DNA of 64,000 nucleotides from Alphaproteobacteria bacterium (lineage in GTDB: Bacteria > Myxococcota_A > UBA796 > GCA-2862545), in contig JACKEP010000016.1 of the NCBI GenBank assembly GCA_020632915.1, positions 1 through 64,000 on the forward strand, read 5' to 3'. The notes beneath the pieces were generated by a model, which saw only the letters and a list, made by a program, of their open reading frames with translations, was not told where the DNA came from and did not search any database. Both the position numbers and the translations under genes were made by a program. Each line of letters starts with the position of its first letter. Within the stretch, counting starts at the first letter, position 1. Below, piece after piece: positions 45,415 through 54,341 of the stretch.

Positions 45415-46839
45415 CTACTCGGCGCGCGCCTTGCGACCCGCGCGCACCGGCTTGTCGGCCGACGCGACGGGCCACACGGGCGGCGCCGCCGGCGCGAGGA
45501 AGCTGTAGAGCTCGCCCGCGTTCGTCACGAACAGCAGCTGCCGCCCCACCACCGTGGGCGCGCTGCTGATGCCGTCGAGGTTCACGCCCGGGTCGAACTT
45601 CCAGATCTGCAGGCCGTCCTTGGGGTCGACCAGCGTCACCGTGCCCGTGGTGGACGCGACCAGCAGCCCGGCCGGCGTGGGCACCGGCTCCGTGAGCGCA
45701 CCGGAGTCGCGGCTGTCCCAGGTCCAGGCCTCCTTGCCGGTGGCCGCCTGGAGCGCCCTGAGCTTGCCGTCGGTGCCCGGATGGACGACCAGCGGCGCCT
45801 CGTCGTCGCCCACGAGGATCGCCTGCGCGGCCGCACCGTAGGGCTGGGACCAGACGATCCGGCGCGTGCTGCGGTCGAACGCGACCAGCGGCTCGTAGTA
45901 GCCGGACACGAACACCAGATCGTGCCACACGGTGGGCTCGCCGACGATGTCCGGGTAGCGGCCTTCGCCGACGCGCTCTGTCCACGCCGGGTCGCCCGTC
46001 ACGCGGCCCAGCGACACCACGGACCCGTCGGAGAACCCGACGAGCACGTCGTCGCCGTCGACAACGGCCCGCGGAGCCGCGTAGAGCGACAGCTCGGCGC
46101 GCCGCAGTGGATCGGGGCGCTGCTGGTAGCGCCAGAGGAGCTTGCCGGTGTCGGCGTCGAGGGCCACCACGAGGTCGTCGACGTTCGTGACGTAGATCCG
46201 ACCGTCGACGAGCGCCGGCTGCACCAGCATCGGTGCCGCGCTGTCGTGGACCCAGAGCTGCGTGCCGTCGTGGGTGTAGCACCACGTGCGGCCGCCGGTG
46301 TCGGCGAAGTAGACCCGGTCGTCGGTGACGAGCGCCGCGGCCTCGACGCTCGTGGACGCCGGATACACCGCCACGACCGCGCCGTTGCGCCGATCGAGGG
46401 CGTAGAGCGCGTCGCCCGCGGCGCTGCCCAGGTAGATCCGGTCGCCGTGGACCACCGGTCGGCTGCGCTCGGCGTGGACGGCGGCGTTGACCTCTCCGCC
46501 GGGGAGCCCGACGCGCCAGTGCGGCACCGGCGGACGATCGAAGCTGCCCGCGTAGAGCGTGGGGTCGACCGTCTCGGTGGCTGGCGCGAAGCCCACGGTG
46601 CGCCCGTCGAACGTGCGCTCCAGCCACGACGCCACGGGGCCCTTCTCGCGGTCGCGGGCGTCCTTCCTGGCGTCGCGCCGCGCCGCGCGGGCGTCGGCCT
46701 TGTCGTCCGTGGCGGACGGGCTGGTGTCGTCGGCCGCGTCACCGCGCGCGGCGTCGGCGCCGTGCGCGAGCGGACCGTGTGCAGCCGTCGCGGCGAGGAG
46801 GGCGACCACCCCGACCGTGACGGCGACCCCTCGCCTCAT
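45415..46839 (-). CDS. bamB: BamB-like PQQ beta-propeller protein
   Basis: A 474-residue exported protein. The signal peptide (MRRGVAVTVGVVALLAATAAHGPLAHG) is followed by an Ala/Arg/Asp-rich linker and then an eight-bladed PQQ-type beta-propeller with blades such as SRPVVHGDRIYLGSAAGDALYALDRRNG, PALVDGRIYVTNVDDLVVALDADTGKLLW and APTVVGRQLLFVTNAGELYSFLA. BamB of E. coli is a lipoprotein of the outer-membrane protein assembly complex; here no lipobox Cys is visible. ATG 46839 overlaps by 4 bp the stop of the YfgM-like gene. The pair yfgM-bamB is conserved in proteobacteria, which supports the call. Confidence 0.8.
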   Translation of the reverse strand: MRRGVAVTVGVVALLAATAAHGPLAHGADAARGDAADDTSPSATDDKADARAARRDARKDARDREKGPVASWLERTFDGRTVGFAPATETVDPTLYAGSFDRPPVPHWRVGLPGGEVNAAVHAERSRPVVHGDRIYLGSAAGDALYALDRRNGAVVAVYPASTSVEAAALVTDDRVYFADTGGRTWCYTHDGTQLWVHDSAAPMLVQPALVDGRIYVTNVDDLVVALDADTGKLLWRYQQRPDPLRRAELSLYAAPRAVVDGDDVLVGFSDGSVVSLGRVTGDPAWTERVGEGRYPDIVGEPTVWHDLVFVSGYYEPLVAFDRSTRRIVWSQPYGAAAQAILVGDDEAPLVVHPGTDGKLRALQAATGKEAWTWDSRDSGALTEPVPTPAGLLVASTTGTVTLVDPKDGLQIWKFDPGVNLDGISSAPTVVGRQLLFVTNAGELYSFLAPAAPPVWPVASADKPVRAGRKARAE

Positions 46840-47582
46840 CCAGCGCTTCCCGTCGCGGCGGCGGCCTTGTCGCGGCGGCCCCGGACGTCGTCGGCGTCGG
46901 GCGCATCGGGGAACTTGGCCAGGTAGCTGTCGTAGGTGGCGACGGCTTCGTCGCCGCGCCCGAGCGCCTCGTAGGTGGAGGCGAGATCGAGCATCGCCTG
47001 GCGGGCGAGGAACGGCGCCTCGGACTGCAGGGCCTTGAACCGGGCGATGGCCTCGTCGGCCTTGTCCTGCTCGAGGTCGAGGTTGGCGAGCGCCGCCACC
47101 GCCGCGTAGCGGAGCACGCCGTCGGCGAGCTCGGCGGCGTGGTCGAGCGCGAACCGGCGGCGCTCGGCGTTGTCGGCGATGCGGTAGAGCTCGGCGGCCT
47201 TGAGCCAGGCTTCGACGGCGGAGGTGCCATCGGCGCCCTGGGCCACGTCGACGAGCTTGTCGGCGGCGCTGGTGACCGCGGCGACGTCGACGGCCTGGGC
47301 CATCGCCTTCTGCTGGGCCAGCCACATCAGCGAGGACATGTTGGGGTTGGGCGCCGCGGGCAGGTCGGCCTCGACGTCGGCGATCGCCGCCGTCGTCTGG
47401 CGCTGCGACTCCACGTACATGCTCGACCACTGGCCGTAGGCGGCGATGCCGAACACCACCACCACGGCGGCCACGGTGGCGTGGAGCCAGTAGCGGAGGA
47501 GGAACTCCGACATCGCCATCTCCGTGCGGAGGAGGACGGCGTTGTCCTGGTCGTTGCCAATGTCGAGATCGTCGTCCGCCAC
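46836..47582 (-). CDS. YfgM-like single-pass TPR protein
   Basis: A 248-residue bitopic membrane protein: a short cytoplasmic N-terminus (residues 1-27), one helix (about 28-46; LHATVAAVVVVFGIAAYGQW), then a periplasmic helical repeat region with TPR-type pairs (AAELYRIADNAERRRFALDHAAEL; ARQAMLDLASTYEALGRGDEAVATYDSYLAKFP). E. coli YfgM is a periplasmic chaperone-network protein tied to SecYEG and encoded next to bamB. The GTG start at 47582 has GAGGAG upstream. It overlaps bamB by 4 bp. Confidence 0.82.
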   Translation of the reverse strand: MADDDLDIGNDQDNAVLLRTEMAMSEFLLRYWLHATVAAVVVVFGIAAYGQWSSMYVESQRQTTAAIADVEADLPAAPNPNMSSLMWLAQQKAMAQAVDVAAVTSAADKLVDVAQGADGTSAVEAWLKAAELYRIADNAERRRFALDHAAELADGVLRYAAVAALANLDLEQDKADEAIARFKALQSEAPFLARQAMLDLASTYEALGRGDEAVATYDSYLAKFPDAPDADDVRGRRDKAAAATGSAG

Positions 47583-47687
47583 GGAGCATCTCCTCGGATC
47601 GTCGGGCGGGACTAACCAACCCGGTCCACCACGGCACACGCCGCCCGCGCAGCACGCCGTGGTATGCACAGCCGTGCTGGAGGTGGT

Positions 47688-48377
47688 GTGCTCCCCTGCC
47701 CGCCCCGGGCCCCGATCCTGGCCGTCCTCGTGTCCGCCGTCGCGGTCGTCGGCTGCACCGACTGGCCGCGCGCGGATCACCTGCCCGAGGTCGGTGACGT
47801 GGTGTCGGCCACCAGCGATCCGCGCACCGCCGCGCGCGCCACCTGGACCTCCCTGGTCGCCGGTGACGACGATCAGCCGCCCGGCTTCGACGTCGGTCGC
47901 CTCGACGCCGGCCGCGGCGTGGTGCTGCGCGGCACGCTCGACGGCACCGGCTGGTGGGACGACGGCACGCCGATCGGGCTCGTCGGGACGGACTGCGGCA
48001 GCGTCGGCACGCGGGTGCCCGCCGAGCACGGGGACTGGACCGGCGACGTCGACGTCCACAGCGTGACCCCCGGTGCCACGGGCGCCTTGTGCGTCGACCT
48101 GTGGACCGACGCCACCGACGTGGGGCTCGACGCCCCCGTCGCGGTGCTCGACGCCTGCGGCGTGCCCGTCGCCTGGATCGGCGACCCCGATCCCGCCGGG
48201 CTCTCGGGGCGGGCTCCCCATGCCGCCTGGCGCCACCCCGTGCGGGCGGACGAGGCGCTGGCCGTGGTCGCCGCCGCGTTCGTGCCGAACGACGCCGACC
48301 GGACGATCGCCTACGCGCTGTCGCTGTCGGTGGTGGTCGACGGGCCCTGTCCCCTGCCCTCTGGATCGCTGCCGTGA
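47688..48377 (+). CDS. Hypothetical lipoprotein
   Basis: A 229-residue predicted lipoprotein with signal (V/M)LPCPPRAPILAVLVSAVAVVGC. The mature part is an all-beta, acidic domain (GFDVGRLDAGRGVVLRGTLDG; VDVHSVTPGATGALCVDLWTDA; ACGVPVAWIGDPDPAG) resembling a jelly-roll or PPC-like fold, with paired Cys residues that could form disulfides. No family is recognised. GTG 47688 is chosen because GGAGGTG lies just upstream; ATG 47664 has none. The stop overlaps the start of the next gene (GTGA), so the two form an operon. It is divergent from the yfgM-bamB pair. Confidence 0.7.
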   Translation: MLPCPPRAPILAVLVSAVAVVGCTDWPRADHLPEVGDVVSATSDPRTAARATWTSLVAGDDDQPPGFDVGRLDAGRGVVLRGTLDGTGWWDDGTPIGLVGTDCGSVGTRVPAEHGDWTGDVDVHSVTPGATGALCVDLWTDATDVGLDAPVAVLDACGVPVAWIGDPDPAGLSGRAPHAAWRHPVRADEALAVVAAAFVPNDADRTIAYALSLSVVVDGPCPLPSGSLP

Positions 48378-49444
48378 GCGCCCGCGCCCACGCACGCTCG
48401 CGGGTCGTCCGGCCCGTCCTGGCCTGCGCGGCGTGGGGGGCGCTCGCCTCCGTGGCCCACGCCGGCGAATACCGGCGCCTCACCGTCGACCCGGGCCTGA
48501 ACCTCGACGTCGAGATCCTCGCCACCACCGGCGAGGGCTTCGAGGTCCAGGTGCCGCAGGGCCGCCTGTCGCTGCCGTTCGACCAGGTGTGGCAGCTCGA
48601 CGAGCTGCCGGGTCCCGAGGCCGTGCGCGCCACGCCGTGGCGGGTGCAGCTGGTGGCCGACGCGGAGGCCACGCGCCTGCTCACCGCGGCCTGGTCGGGC
48701 ATCGACGGGCTCACGCTCGACGTCGTCGACGGGGCCACGCGCAAGGCCTGCGGCGATCGCCTGGACTGCTACGTCGATCGCTTGCCGGTCGACGGCTGGC
48801 GCTTCGTGGTGGTCGCGAGCACCGACAAGGACGGTGTGCACGCCGCGGGAGCCCTCACCGGCACAGCGCGCGTCGCGCGTGGTGACGCCGACCGCTCCCC
48901 CGCCGCGGTCGCGTCGCTGGCGCGCCAGCTGCTCGGGTTGCTCCCCGAAGACGACGTGCCTGCAGCGCTCGTCGCGGTGCTGTCGCCGCGAGACGCCACG
49001 CCACGGGAGCGCCCGCCCCGCGAACCCGACGCAGCCCCGGTGGCTCGCGCGCGTCCGGTGCCCGCGACGCCGGATGCGCCCGCAGCGCCCCGAGCCCGCA
49101 CCACCACCGGCCGTAGGGTGGGGCTGGCGTTCGTGCCGTTCCCCGGCGTGCCGTCGCTGGCGCGCGGTGACTGGGGCGGGTTTGCGCTCGCCCTCGGCAC
49201 CACCGCGGCCACGACCGCGGGCTGGGTCGGCGTCACCGGCACGACGTCGACCTCCCGCGACGAGTGGATCGGCCTGTCGGTCGCCGGCGCCTACGTGCTG
49301 TCGGTGGCGAGCAGCGAGCTGTTCGCCCACGTCGACCTGCGCCGACACCGCGTGGCGGTGACCGCGCTGCCCGTGCTGGGTCCCGGTGGCGTCTCCGGTG
49401 CCACGGTGGGCGTCACGATGATGCCGGTGCCCGCCCCGCGCTGA
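48374..49444 (+). CDS. Hypothetical exported protein with C-terminal membrane helices
   Basis: A 356-residue protein: signal MSARAHARSRVVRPVLACAAWGALASVAHA, then a beta-rich region (LNLDVEILATTGEGFEVQVPQGRLSLPFDQVWQL), then an Arg/Pro/Ala linker (about 215-255), and two or three short hydrophobic segments near the end (GFALALGTTAATTAGWVGV; EWIGLSVAGAYVLSVASSELF; GPGGVSGATVGVTMM). I do not recognise a family. The topology suggests a periplasmic sensor-like part anchored from the C-terminus. It is the second gene of an operon, with a GTGA overlap to the lipoprotein gene, and it converges on the PEGA protein gene (18-bp gap). Confidence 0.6.
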   Translation: MSARAHARSRVVRPVLACAAWGALASVAHAGEYRRLTVDPGLNLDVEILATTGEGFEVQVPQGRLSLPFDQVWQLDELPGPEAVRATPWRVQLVADAEATRLLTAAWSGIDGLTLDVVDGATRKACGDRLDCYVDRLPVDGWRFVVVASTDKDGVHAAGALTGTARVARGDADRSPAAVASLARQLLGLLPEDDVPAALVAVLSPRDATPRERPPREPDAAPVARARPVPATPDAPAAPRARTTTGRRVGLAFVPFPGVPSLARGDWGGFALALGTTAATTAGWVGVTGTTSTSRDEWIGLSVAGAYVLSVASSELFAHVDLRRHRVAVTALPVLGPGGVSGATVGVTMMPVPAPR

Positions 49445-49462
49445 TGCGCTGGGGGTCCGAGG

Positions 49463-50728
49463 CTACTGCAGGTCGAGCGTGACGCGCGTGAGCCCGCGCT
49501 CGGTCAGCTGGACGATGCGCTGCTCCTTGGCGCGCCGGTCGCCGAGCACCACCTGGAAGGTGTGGGCGCCCTCGGTCAGCATCACCTGCGTGGGGAGCTG
49601 ACCGCGCGCGTCGCCGTCGACCAGCAGCGTGGCCCCGTCCCAGCCGGGCGCCACCACCAGGACGTTGCCGCTGCGCACCACCGGCTTGAGCGTGAACGGG
49701 AACTTGGGCGCCTCGACGGCCACGTCGACCGACCGCGTGAGCGGCGTGTAGCCGTCGAGCTCGAGGCTGACCTCGTGGGCCCCCATCGGCAGCTTGACGT
49801 CGAGCGGGGTCTTGCCGCGCAGGCGCCCGTCGACACGCACCACCGCGCCCGGCGGGTCGGAGACGAACGAGGCCGTCGCCTCCTTGGGCTCGGTGGGCGC
49901 GTCCCACGGGCTGGCTGCGGCTTCGGCGGGAGCACGCGCCACGGGCGGCGGCTGCACCTCGCCGCGCACCGGCGGCGTGATGTGGCTGCCGACCTGGGTG
50001 GCGGTGCCGATGGCGCTGCCGTTGTCGGTCGCGCGGGGCGCGTTCGACGACGACGGGCGCACCGGGTGGACGACGGGCGGCGGACGGGGCGGCGGCGCCT
50101 CGACCACGTCGGGCGGGGCGACCACCTCGGGCGCCGCCTCGGGCTCGGGCGCGATCTCGGGCTCAGGTGCCCGGGGGGTGGGCTCGATCACCGCGGCCGG
50201 CACCGGCGTGGGCGCCTTCGGCCGCGCCGGCGCCTTGGGGCTGCCCGCACCCTGCAGCTGCCACGCGAGCAGCACCAGCACCATGACGCCGACCGCGGCC
50301 CCGGCGAACCACATCAGCGGGCTCTCGCGCCGGCCGGGGACGCGCCCGGCAGGCACCTCCGCCTCATCGAACAGCGGCGGCGGCGACGCGGCGATCGGCG
50401 GCGGCGCGACGCGCGGCGGCGGTGGGGGCGGCGCCGGCTCCGGCGCGCTCGCCGGCAGCTCCGCCTCGTCGGTGATCGCGCGCGGCAGCGGCGCCTCGTC
50501 GGCGCTCGCGGGACGCGGCGGCGGCGCCACCTCGGGGGTGGGCACCTCGATCTCCTCGGTGCGCTCGGTGCGCAGACGCCCGGCGGTGGCCTCGGCCGCC
50601 TGCTGCGCGACCATGCGCGGCACGGGCGCATCGAGGGCCGACGGCATCAGCGTCAGGACCGCCCCGTCCAGGAAGCAGAAGTCAATCCGCTCGCTGTAGG
50701 TCTCGCTGCAGACGGGGCAGGTCTTCAT
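49463..50728 (-). CDS. Zinc-ribbon/PEGA-domain membrane protein
   Basis: A 421-residue protein. It begins with a zinc-ribbon-like CPVCSETYSERIDFCFLDG that would sit in the cytoplasm. A Pro-rich segment (about 55-135) leads to one membrane helix (about 136-155; MWFAGAAVGVMVLVLLAWQLQ) and a longer Ala/Pro/Glu linker. Two PEGA-type beta domains close it: VSDPPGAVVRVDGRLRGKTPLDVKLPMGAHEVSLE and GWDGATLLVDGDARGQLPTQVMLTEGAHTFQV. PEGA domains occur in surface and sensor proteins of deltaproteobacteria and planctomycetes. The frame starts at ATG 50728 without a good ribosome site. Function unknown; anchoring to the cell wall or sensing is inferred. Confidence 0.75.
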   Translation of the reverse strand: MKTCPVCSETYSERIDFCFLDGAVLTLMPSALDAPVPRMVAQQAAEATAGRLRTERTEEIEVPTPEVAPPPRPASADEAPLPRAITDEAELPASAPEPAPPPPPPRVAPPPIAASPPPLFDEAEVPAGRVPGRRESPLMWFAGAAVGVMVLVLLAWQLQGAGSPKAPARPKAPTPVPAAVIEPTPRAPEPEIAPEPEAAPEVVAPPDVVEAPPPRPPPVVHPVRPSSSNAPRATDNGSAIGTATQVGSHITPPVRGEVQPPPVARAPAEAAASPWDAPTEPKEATASFVSDPPGAVVRVDGRLRGKTPLDVKLPMGAHEVSLELDGYTPLTRSVDVAVEAPKFPFTLKPVVRSGNVLVVAPGWDGATLLVDGDARGQLPTQVMLTEGAHTFQVVLGDRRAKEQRIVQLTERGLTRVTLDLQ

Positions 50729-50771
50729 CGCGACCAGGGTGCTCCGGGGAGGGGACGGCGAGCATAGCGTA

Positions 50772-51920
50772 TCAGGGGCCGGTCGCGAGCCGACGCTTGA
50801 GGTGACGGGCGATCACGAGCCGCTGGATCTGGTTCGTGCCTTCGACGATCTGCATCACCTTGGCGTCGCGCATGTGTCGCTCGACGGGGTGGTCCTTGCA
50901 GTAGCCGTAGCCGCCGAGCACCTGCACGGCGTCGGTGGTGACCTGCATCGCCGTGTCGGTCGCGACCACCTTGGCCATCGCGGCGATGTCGCTGAACGGG
51001 CGGCCCTGGTCGCGCAGCCACGCGGCCTTGTGCACCAGCAGGCGGCTGCTCTCGATGCCGCAGGCCATGTCCGCGAGCAGGAATCCGACGCCCTGGAAGT
51101 CGATGATCGCGGTGTCGAACTGGCGGCGCTCGGTGGCGTAGCGCGCGGCGTACTCCATCGAGGCCCGCGCCAGGCCCACGGCGGTGGCGGCGATCGTGAT
51201 GCGCCCCGAGTCGAGGGCCGTCATGGCGATGGTGAACCCCTCGCCTTCGTCGGCCAGCCGATCCGACGCGGGCACGACGACGCCATCGAGCACGACCTCG
51301 ACCGTCGGCGAGGCGCGCAGACCCATCTTGCGCTCCTTGCGGCCGAACGACAGGCCGGGCGCGTCGCCGGGCACCAGGAAGGCGCTCACGCCACGGGCGC
51401 CGGGTCCCCCGGTGCGCGCCATCACGACGTAGACGTCGGCCTCGCCCCCGTGGGTGATCCAGTACTTCGTGCCGGTGAGCACGTAGGTATCGCCGCGGCG
51501 CTCGGCGACCGTGCGCAGGCTCGCCGCGTCCGATCCGCTGCCCGGCTCGGACAGCGCGAACGCGCCGAGCAGCGCGCCGCTGGCCAGCCCCGGCAGCCAG
51601 CGCGCCTTCTGGGCCTCGGTGCCGAACTTCAGCAGGATCTGCTGCGGCAGGCCCGTCACCGCGACGGACACAGCGTAGGAGCCGGACACCGCCGCGATCT
51701 CCTCGAGCACCGTGCAGTACTCGACGTAGCCGAGGCCGAGGCCGCCGTAGGCCTCGGGCGTGGCCACGCCGCAGAAGCCCTGCTCGCCCATCGCCGTGAT
51801 CAGCTCGCGACGGAAGCGCTCGTGATCGTCGTCCTCCTCGACCGTGGGCTGCAGCGCCCCCTCGCAGAAGGCGGCGACGGCGGCAGCGAGGTCCCGCTGC
51901 ATCTCGGTGGGCTCGAACAT
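50772..51920 (-). CDS. Acyl-CoA dehydrogenase
   Basis: A 382-residue FAD enzyme that makes a trans-2-enoyl-CoA from an acyl-CoA. The family's FAD/substrate motifs are AFALSEPGSGSDAASLRT and YWITHGGEADVYVVMART; RRQFDTAIIDFQGVGFLLADMA, the dimer contact QVLGGYGYCKDHPVERHMRDAKVMQ and the catalytic Glu in IVEGTNQIQRLVIARHL. Length is typical. ATG 51920 has CGGAGCC upstream, and the longer frame to 51966 is not needed. It is divergent from the enoyl-CoA reductase-like gene; together with fadN-fadA elsewhere in the window this suggests an active lipid catabolism. Confidence 0.95.
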   Translation of the reverse strand: MFEPTEMQRDLAAAVAAFCEGALQPTVEEDDDHERFRRELITAMGEQGFCGVATPEAYGGLGLGYVEYCTVLEEIAAVSGSYAVSVAVTGLPQQILLKFGTEAQKARWLPGLASGALLGAFALSEPGSGSDAASLRTVAERRGDTYVLTGTKYWITHGGEADVYVVMARTGGPGARGVSAFLVPGDAPGLSFGRKERKMGLRASPTVEVVLDGVVVPASDRLADEGEGFTIAMTALDSGRITIAATAVGLARASMEYAARYATERRQFDTAIIDFQGVGFLLADMACGIESSRLLVHKAAWLRDQGRPFSDIAAMAKVVATDTAMQVTTDAVQVLGGYGYCKDHPVERHMRDAKVMQIVEGTNQIQRLVIARHLKRRLATGP

Positions 51921-52040
51921 CGTGGCTCCGGGCTGGTGGGGGTCCTACCCCGAGGGCAGACGGCATTCACCCTCCCCGCGCGCTTGCCGCCCGCCGGCCG
52001 CGGTCGTATGCGCCCGCACCACGCCGTCCCCGGAGCCCGC

Positions 52041-52898
52041 ATGTCGAGCCAGGTGTTTCGCGACGACCTCCTGCAGGGCCAGGTCGCCCTCATCACCGGC
52101 GGCGGCACGGGCATCGGCGCCGCCACCGCTCGCGAGCTGGCCCGCCTCGGCGCCACCGTGGTCATCGCCTCGCGCAAGCGCGAGCACATCGAGCCGGCGG
52201 CGGCCGGGTTGTCGGAGCAGGTCGGCCGCACGGTCCACGGCGAGATCGTCGACATCCGCGACGAGGCTGCCGTCGATGGCCTCGTCGCCCGCGTCCTCGA
52301 CACGCACGGCCGCATCGACCTGCTGGTCAACAACGGCGGCGGTCAGTACGTCACGCCCGCCGAGGCGATCAGCGACAAGGGCTGGAACGCGGTCGTCGGC
52401 ACCAACCTCACCGGCACGTTCCGCCTCACCCGCGCGGTCGCCAACGGCTGGATGCTCGCGAACGGCGGTCGCATCGTGAACATCACCATGCTGACCACCC
52501 GCGGCTTCCCCGGCATGACCCACTCGGTCGCCGCCCGGGCGGGTGTCGAGGCGATGACCCGGTCGATGGCCGTCGAGTGGGCGTCGCGCGGCGTGCTCGT
52601 CAACTGCATCGCGCCCGGCCTCATCGCGTCGAGCGGCATGCGCACCTACCCCAACCACGAAGCCCTCATCGCGCAGATGCGCACCACGGTGCCGCTCAAG
52701 CGCTTCGGCTCTTGCGACGAGGTGGCGTGGCTCGTGGCCCTGCTCGCCTCACCCGCCGGCGCCTACATCACCGGCCAGGTCCTCACCGTGGACGGCGGCA
52801 AGACCTTGTGGGGCGACTGGTGGGGCATCGCCGATCCCGAGCCCTGGCCGCCCGAGACGCTCCCGGTCGAGCCCTGGGAAGACCCGCCTACAGGTTGA
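52041..52898 (+). CDS. Trans-2-enoyl-CoA reductase-like SDR
   Basis: A 285-residue short-chain dehydrogenase. The cofactor motif is TGGGTGIGAATARELARLGA, and the NNGGGQYV and IVNITML strands are present. In place of the classical Tyr-x3-Lys it has the HSVAARAGVEAMTRSMAVEW segment, the form seen in peroxisomal trans-2-enoyl-CoA reductase (PECR) and 2,4-dienoyl-CoA reductase relatives; ASRKREHIE after strand 2 suggests NADPH. It would reduce an enoyl-CoA. ATG 52041 has CGGAG upstream. Its stop overlaps by 11 bp the convergent sigma-54 activator gene. The 5' region is shared with the divergent acyl-CoA dehydrogenase gene. Confidence 0.85.
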   Translation: MSSQVFRDDLLQGQVALITGGGTGIGAATARELARLGATVVIASRKREHIEPAAAGLSEQVGRTVHGEIVDIRDEAAVDGLVARVLDTHGRIDLLVNNGGGQYVTPAEAISDKGWNAVVGTNLTGTFRLTRAVANGWMLANGGRIVNITMLTTRGFPGMTHSVAARAGVEAMTRSMAVEWASRGVLVNCIAPGLIASSGMRTYPNHEALIAQMRTTVPLKRFGSCDEVAWLVALLASPAGAYITGQVLTVDGGKTLWGDWWGIADPEPWPPETLPVEPWEDPPTG

Positions 52899-54231
52899 AG
52901 CGCTTGCGCTTGCGCCAGAAGGTCGGCCGGCTCATCCCGAGCATGTCGGCCGCCTGGCCGATGTTGCCCCCGGCGGCCTCGAGCGCCGCCTTGATCCGGG
53001 TGGGCTCGTCGGCGTGCAGCGGCACGACGGTGCCGTCGTCGTCTTCGTCCTCCCGCAGCTCGGGCGGCAGGTCCTCGCGACGGATGCGCGGTCCGGGACC
53101 CACCGCGAACGCGTAGGCGACGACGTTGCGCAGCTCCCGCACGTTGCCGGGCCAGTCGTGCTCGAGCAGCACGCGCATCGCCGCCGGGTCCACGCCGGTC
53201 ATGCGACGGCTGCCGCGCTGGTTCTGGAGCCTCAGGAAGTGCTCGAACAACAGGTCGACGTCCATCGGCCGCTCGCGCAGCGCGGGCAGGAAGAGCGGGA
53301 CAACCCTCAGGCGATACATGAGGTCTTCACGAAACCTACCTTCCCTCACCTCTTCTCGCAGCGATCGATGGGTCGCGGCGACCACGCGGCAGTCGACCCG
53401 CGTGGTGCGCGACGCGCCCACCCGCACCACCTCGCCCGACTCCAGCACGCGCAGCAGCTTGGCCTGCATGTCGAGCGGCAGCTCGGCGATCTCGTCGAGG
53501 AACAGCGTGCCGCCGTCGGCCTGCTCGAACAGGCCGGCGCGATCGCGGACCGCGCCGGTGAACGCCCCCCGGACGTGGCCGAACAGCTCGGCCTCGAGCA
53601 GCCCCGGCGTGAGCGCTGCGCAGTTCACCGCGACGAAGGGACCGCTCGCGCGGGGGCTCTCGTCGTGCAGGGCGCGCGCGATGAGCTCCTTGCCCGTGCC
53701 GCTCTCCCCGCGGACGAGCACGGTGACGTCGGTCTCCGCGACGCGGCGGACGGTGTCGAACACCCGGTGCATCTGGGGGGACGCCGAGCGGAGCCCGTGG
53801 AAGTCGATGACGTCGGCGGTGGCCACGGGCTCGGGCGCTACGGACCGCGCCGTGTCGAGGTGGAGCACCTCGATGCCGCCCAGGAACGTGCCGTCGTCGT
53901 CGAAGAAGGCCTGGGCGTCCTTGCGCAGCGCCAGCTCGGTGCCGGAGGCGTCGAACATCTCCAGCCGGGCGCCGGCCACGTGGCCCAGCCGGCTGATGCC
54001 GCACCCCTGCATGCAGCTGGGACAGCGGTTGGCCTTGAGGCAGTGCTCGCCGACGATGTCGGCCCGGTCGAAGCCGAGCAGGCGCTCGGCGCCGTCGCTC
54101 CAGTACAGGATGCGCCGATCGCCGTCGACGGCGAACACCGCAGCGTCGGGCCAGGTCCGGGCGAAGGCCTCCACCAGCTTGTCCACACCGACCCGTCGCG
54201 CCCAACCCACCAGCTCGCCACCGCTGCCCAC
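52888..54231 (-). CDS. PAS-containing sigma-54 activator
   Basis: A 447-residue sigma-54 activator without a receiver domain. The N-terminal PAS domain (about 20-130; VDGDRRILYWSDGAERLLGFDRADIVGEHC) contains a Cys cluster (CLKANRC, CMQGCG) suited to bind a metal, iron-sulfur or other redox ligand. The AAA+ module has GESGTGKE, GAFTGA and GGTLFLDEIAELP, and the Fis-type HTH at the end is GGNIGQAADMLGMSRPTFWRKRKRFNL. The protein would respond to a cytoplasmic ligand rather than to a kinase. GTG 54231 has GGAGGGCAC before it; a longer in-frame start at 54270 lacks a site and would overlap the palindrome. Its targets are not evident: I found no convincing sigma-54 promoter beside it. Confidence 0.9.
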   Translation of the reverse strand: MGSGGELVGWARRVGVDKLVEAFARTWPDAAVFAVDGDRRILYWSDGAERLLGFDRADIVGEHCLKANRCPSCMQGCGISRLGHVAGARLEMFDASGTELALRKDAQAFFDDDGTFLGGIEVLHLDTARSVAPEPVATADVIDFHGLRSASPQMHRVFDTVRRVAETDVTVLVRGESGTGKELIARALHDESPRASGPFVAVNCAALTPGLLEAELFGHVRGAFTGAVRDRAGLFEQADGGTLFLDEIAELPLDMQAKLLRVLESGEVVRVGASRTTRVDCRVVAATHRSLREEVREGRFREDLMYRLRVVPLFLPALRERPMDVDLLFEHFLRLQNQRGSRRMTGVDPAAMRVLLEHDWPGNVRELRNVVAYAFAVGPGPRIRREDLPPELREDEDDDGTVVPLHADEPTRIKAALEAAGGNIGQAADMLGMSRPTFWRKRKRFNL

Positions 54232-54262
54232 GTGCCCTCCATGAAACACACGACACCTACCA

Positions 54263-54278
54263 CGTTTCACCCGAAACG
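54263..54278. promoter_or_regulatory. Palindrome CGTTTC-N4-GAAACG in a divergent promoter region
   Basis: A perfect inverted repeat, arms CGTTTC and GAAACG with ACCC between, 32 bp upstream of the activator start and about 64 bp before the hydantoinase start. A second small palindrome, CTGTCC-G-GGACAG, lies at 54315-54327. Either could be an operator shared by the two divergent genes; the binding protein is unknown. Confidence 0.5.
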
Positions 54279-54341
54279 GACGACGCCGGCGCGGGCGGCG
54301 GCGTGATAGGCGCGCTGTCCGGGACAGGGGGGCGGGGGCGC

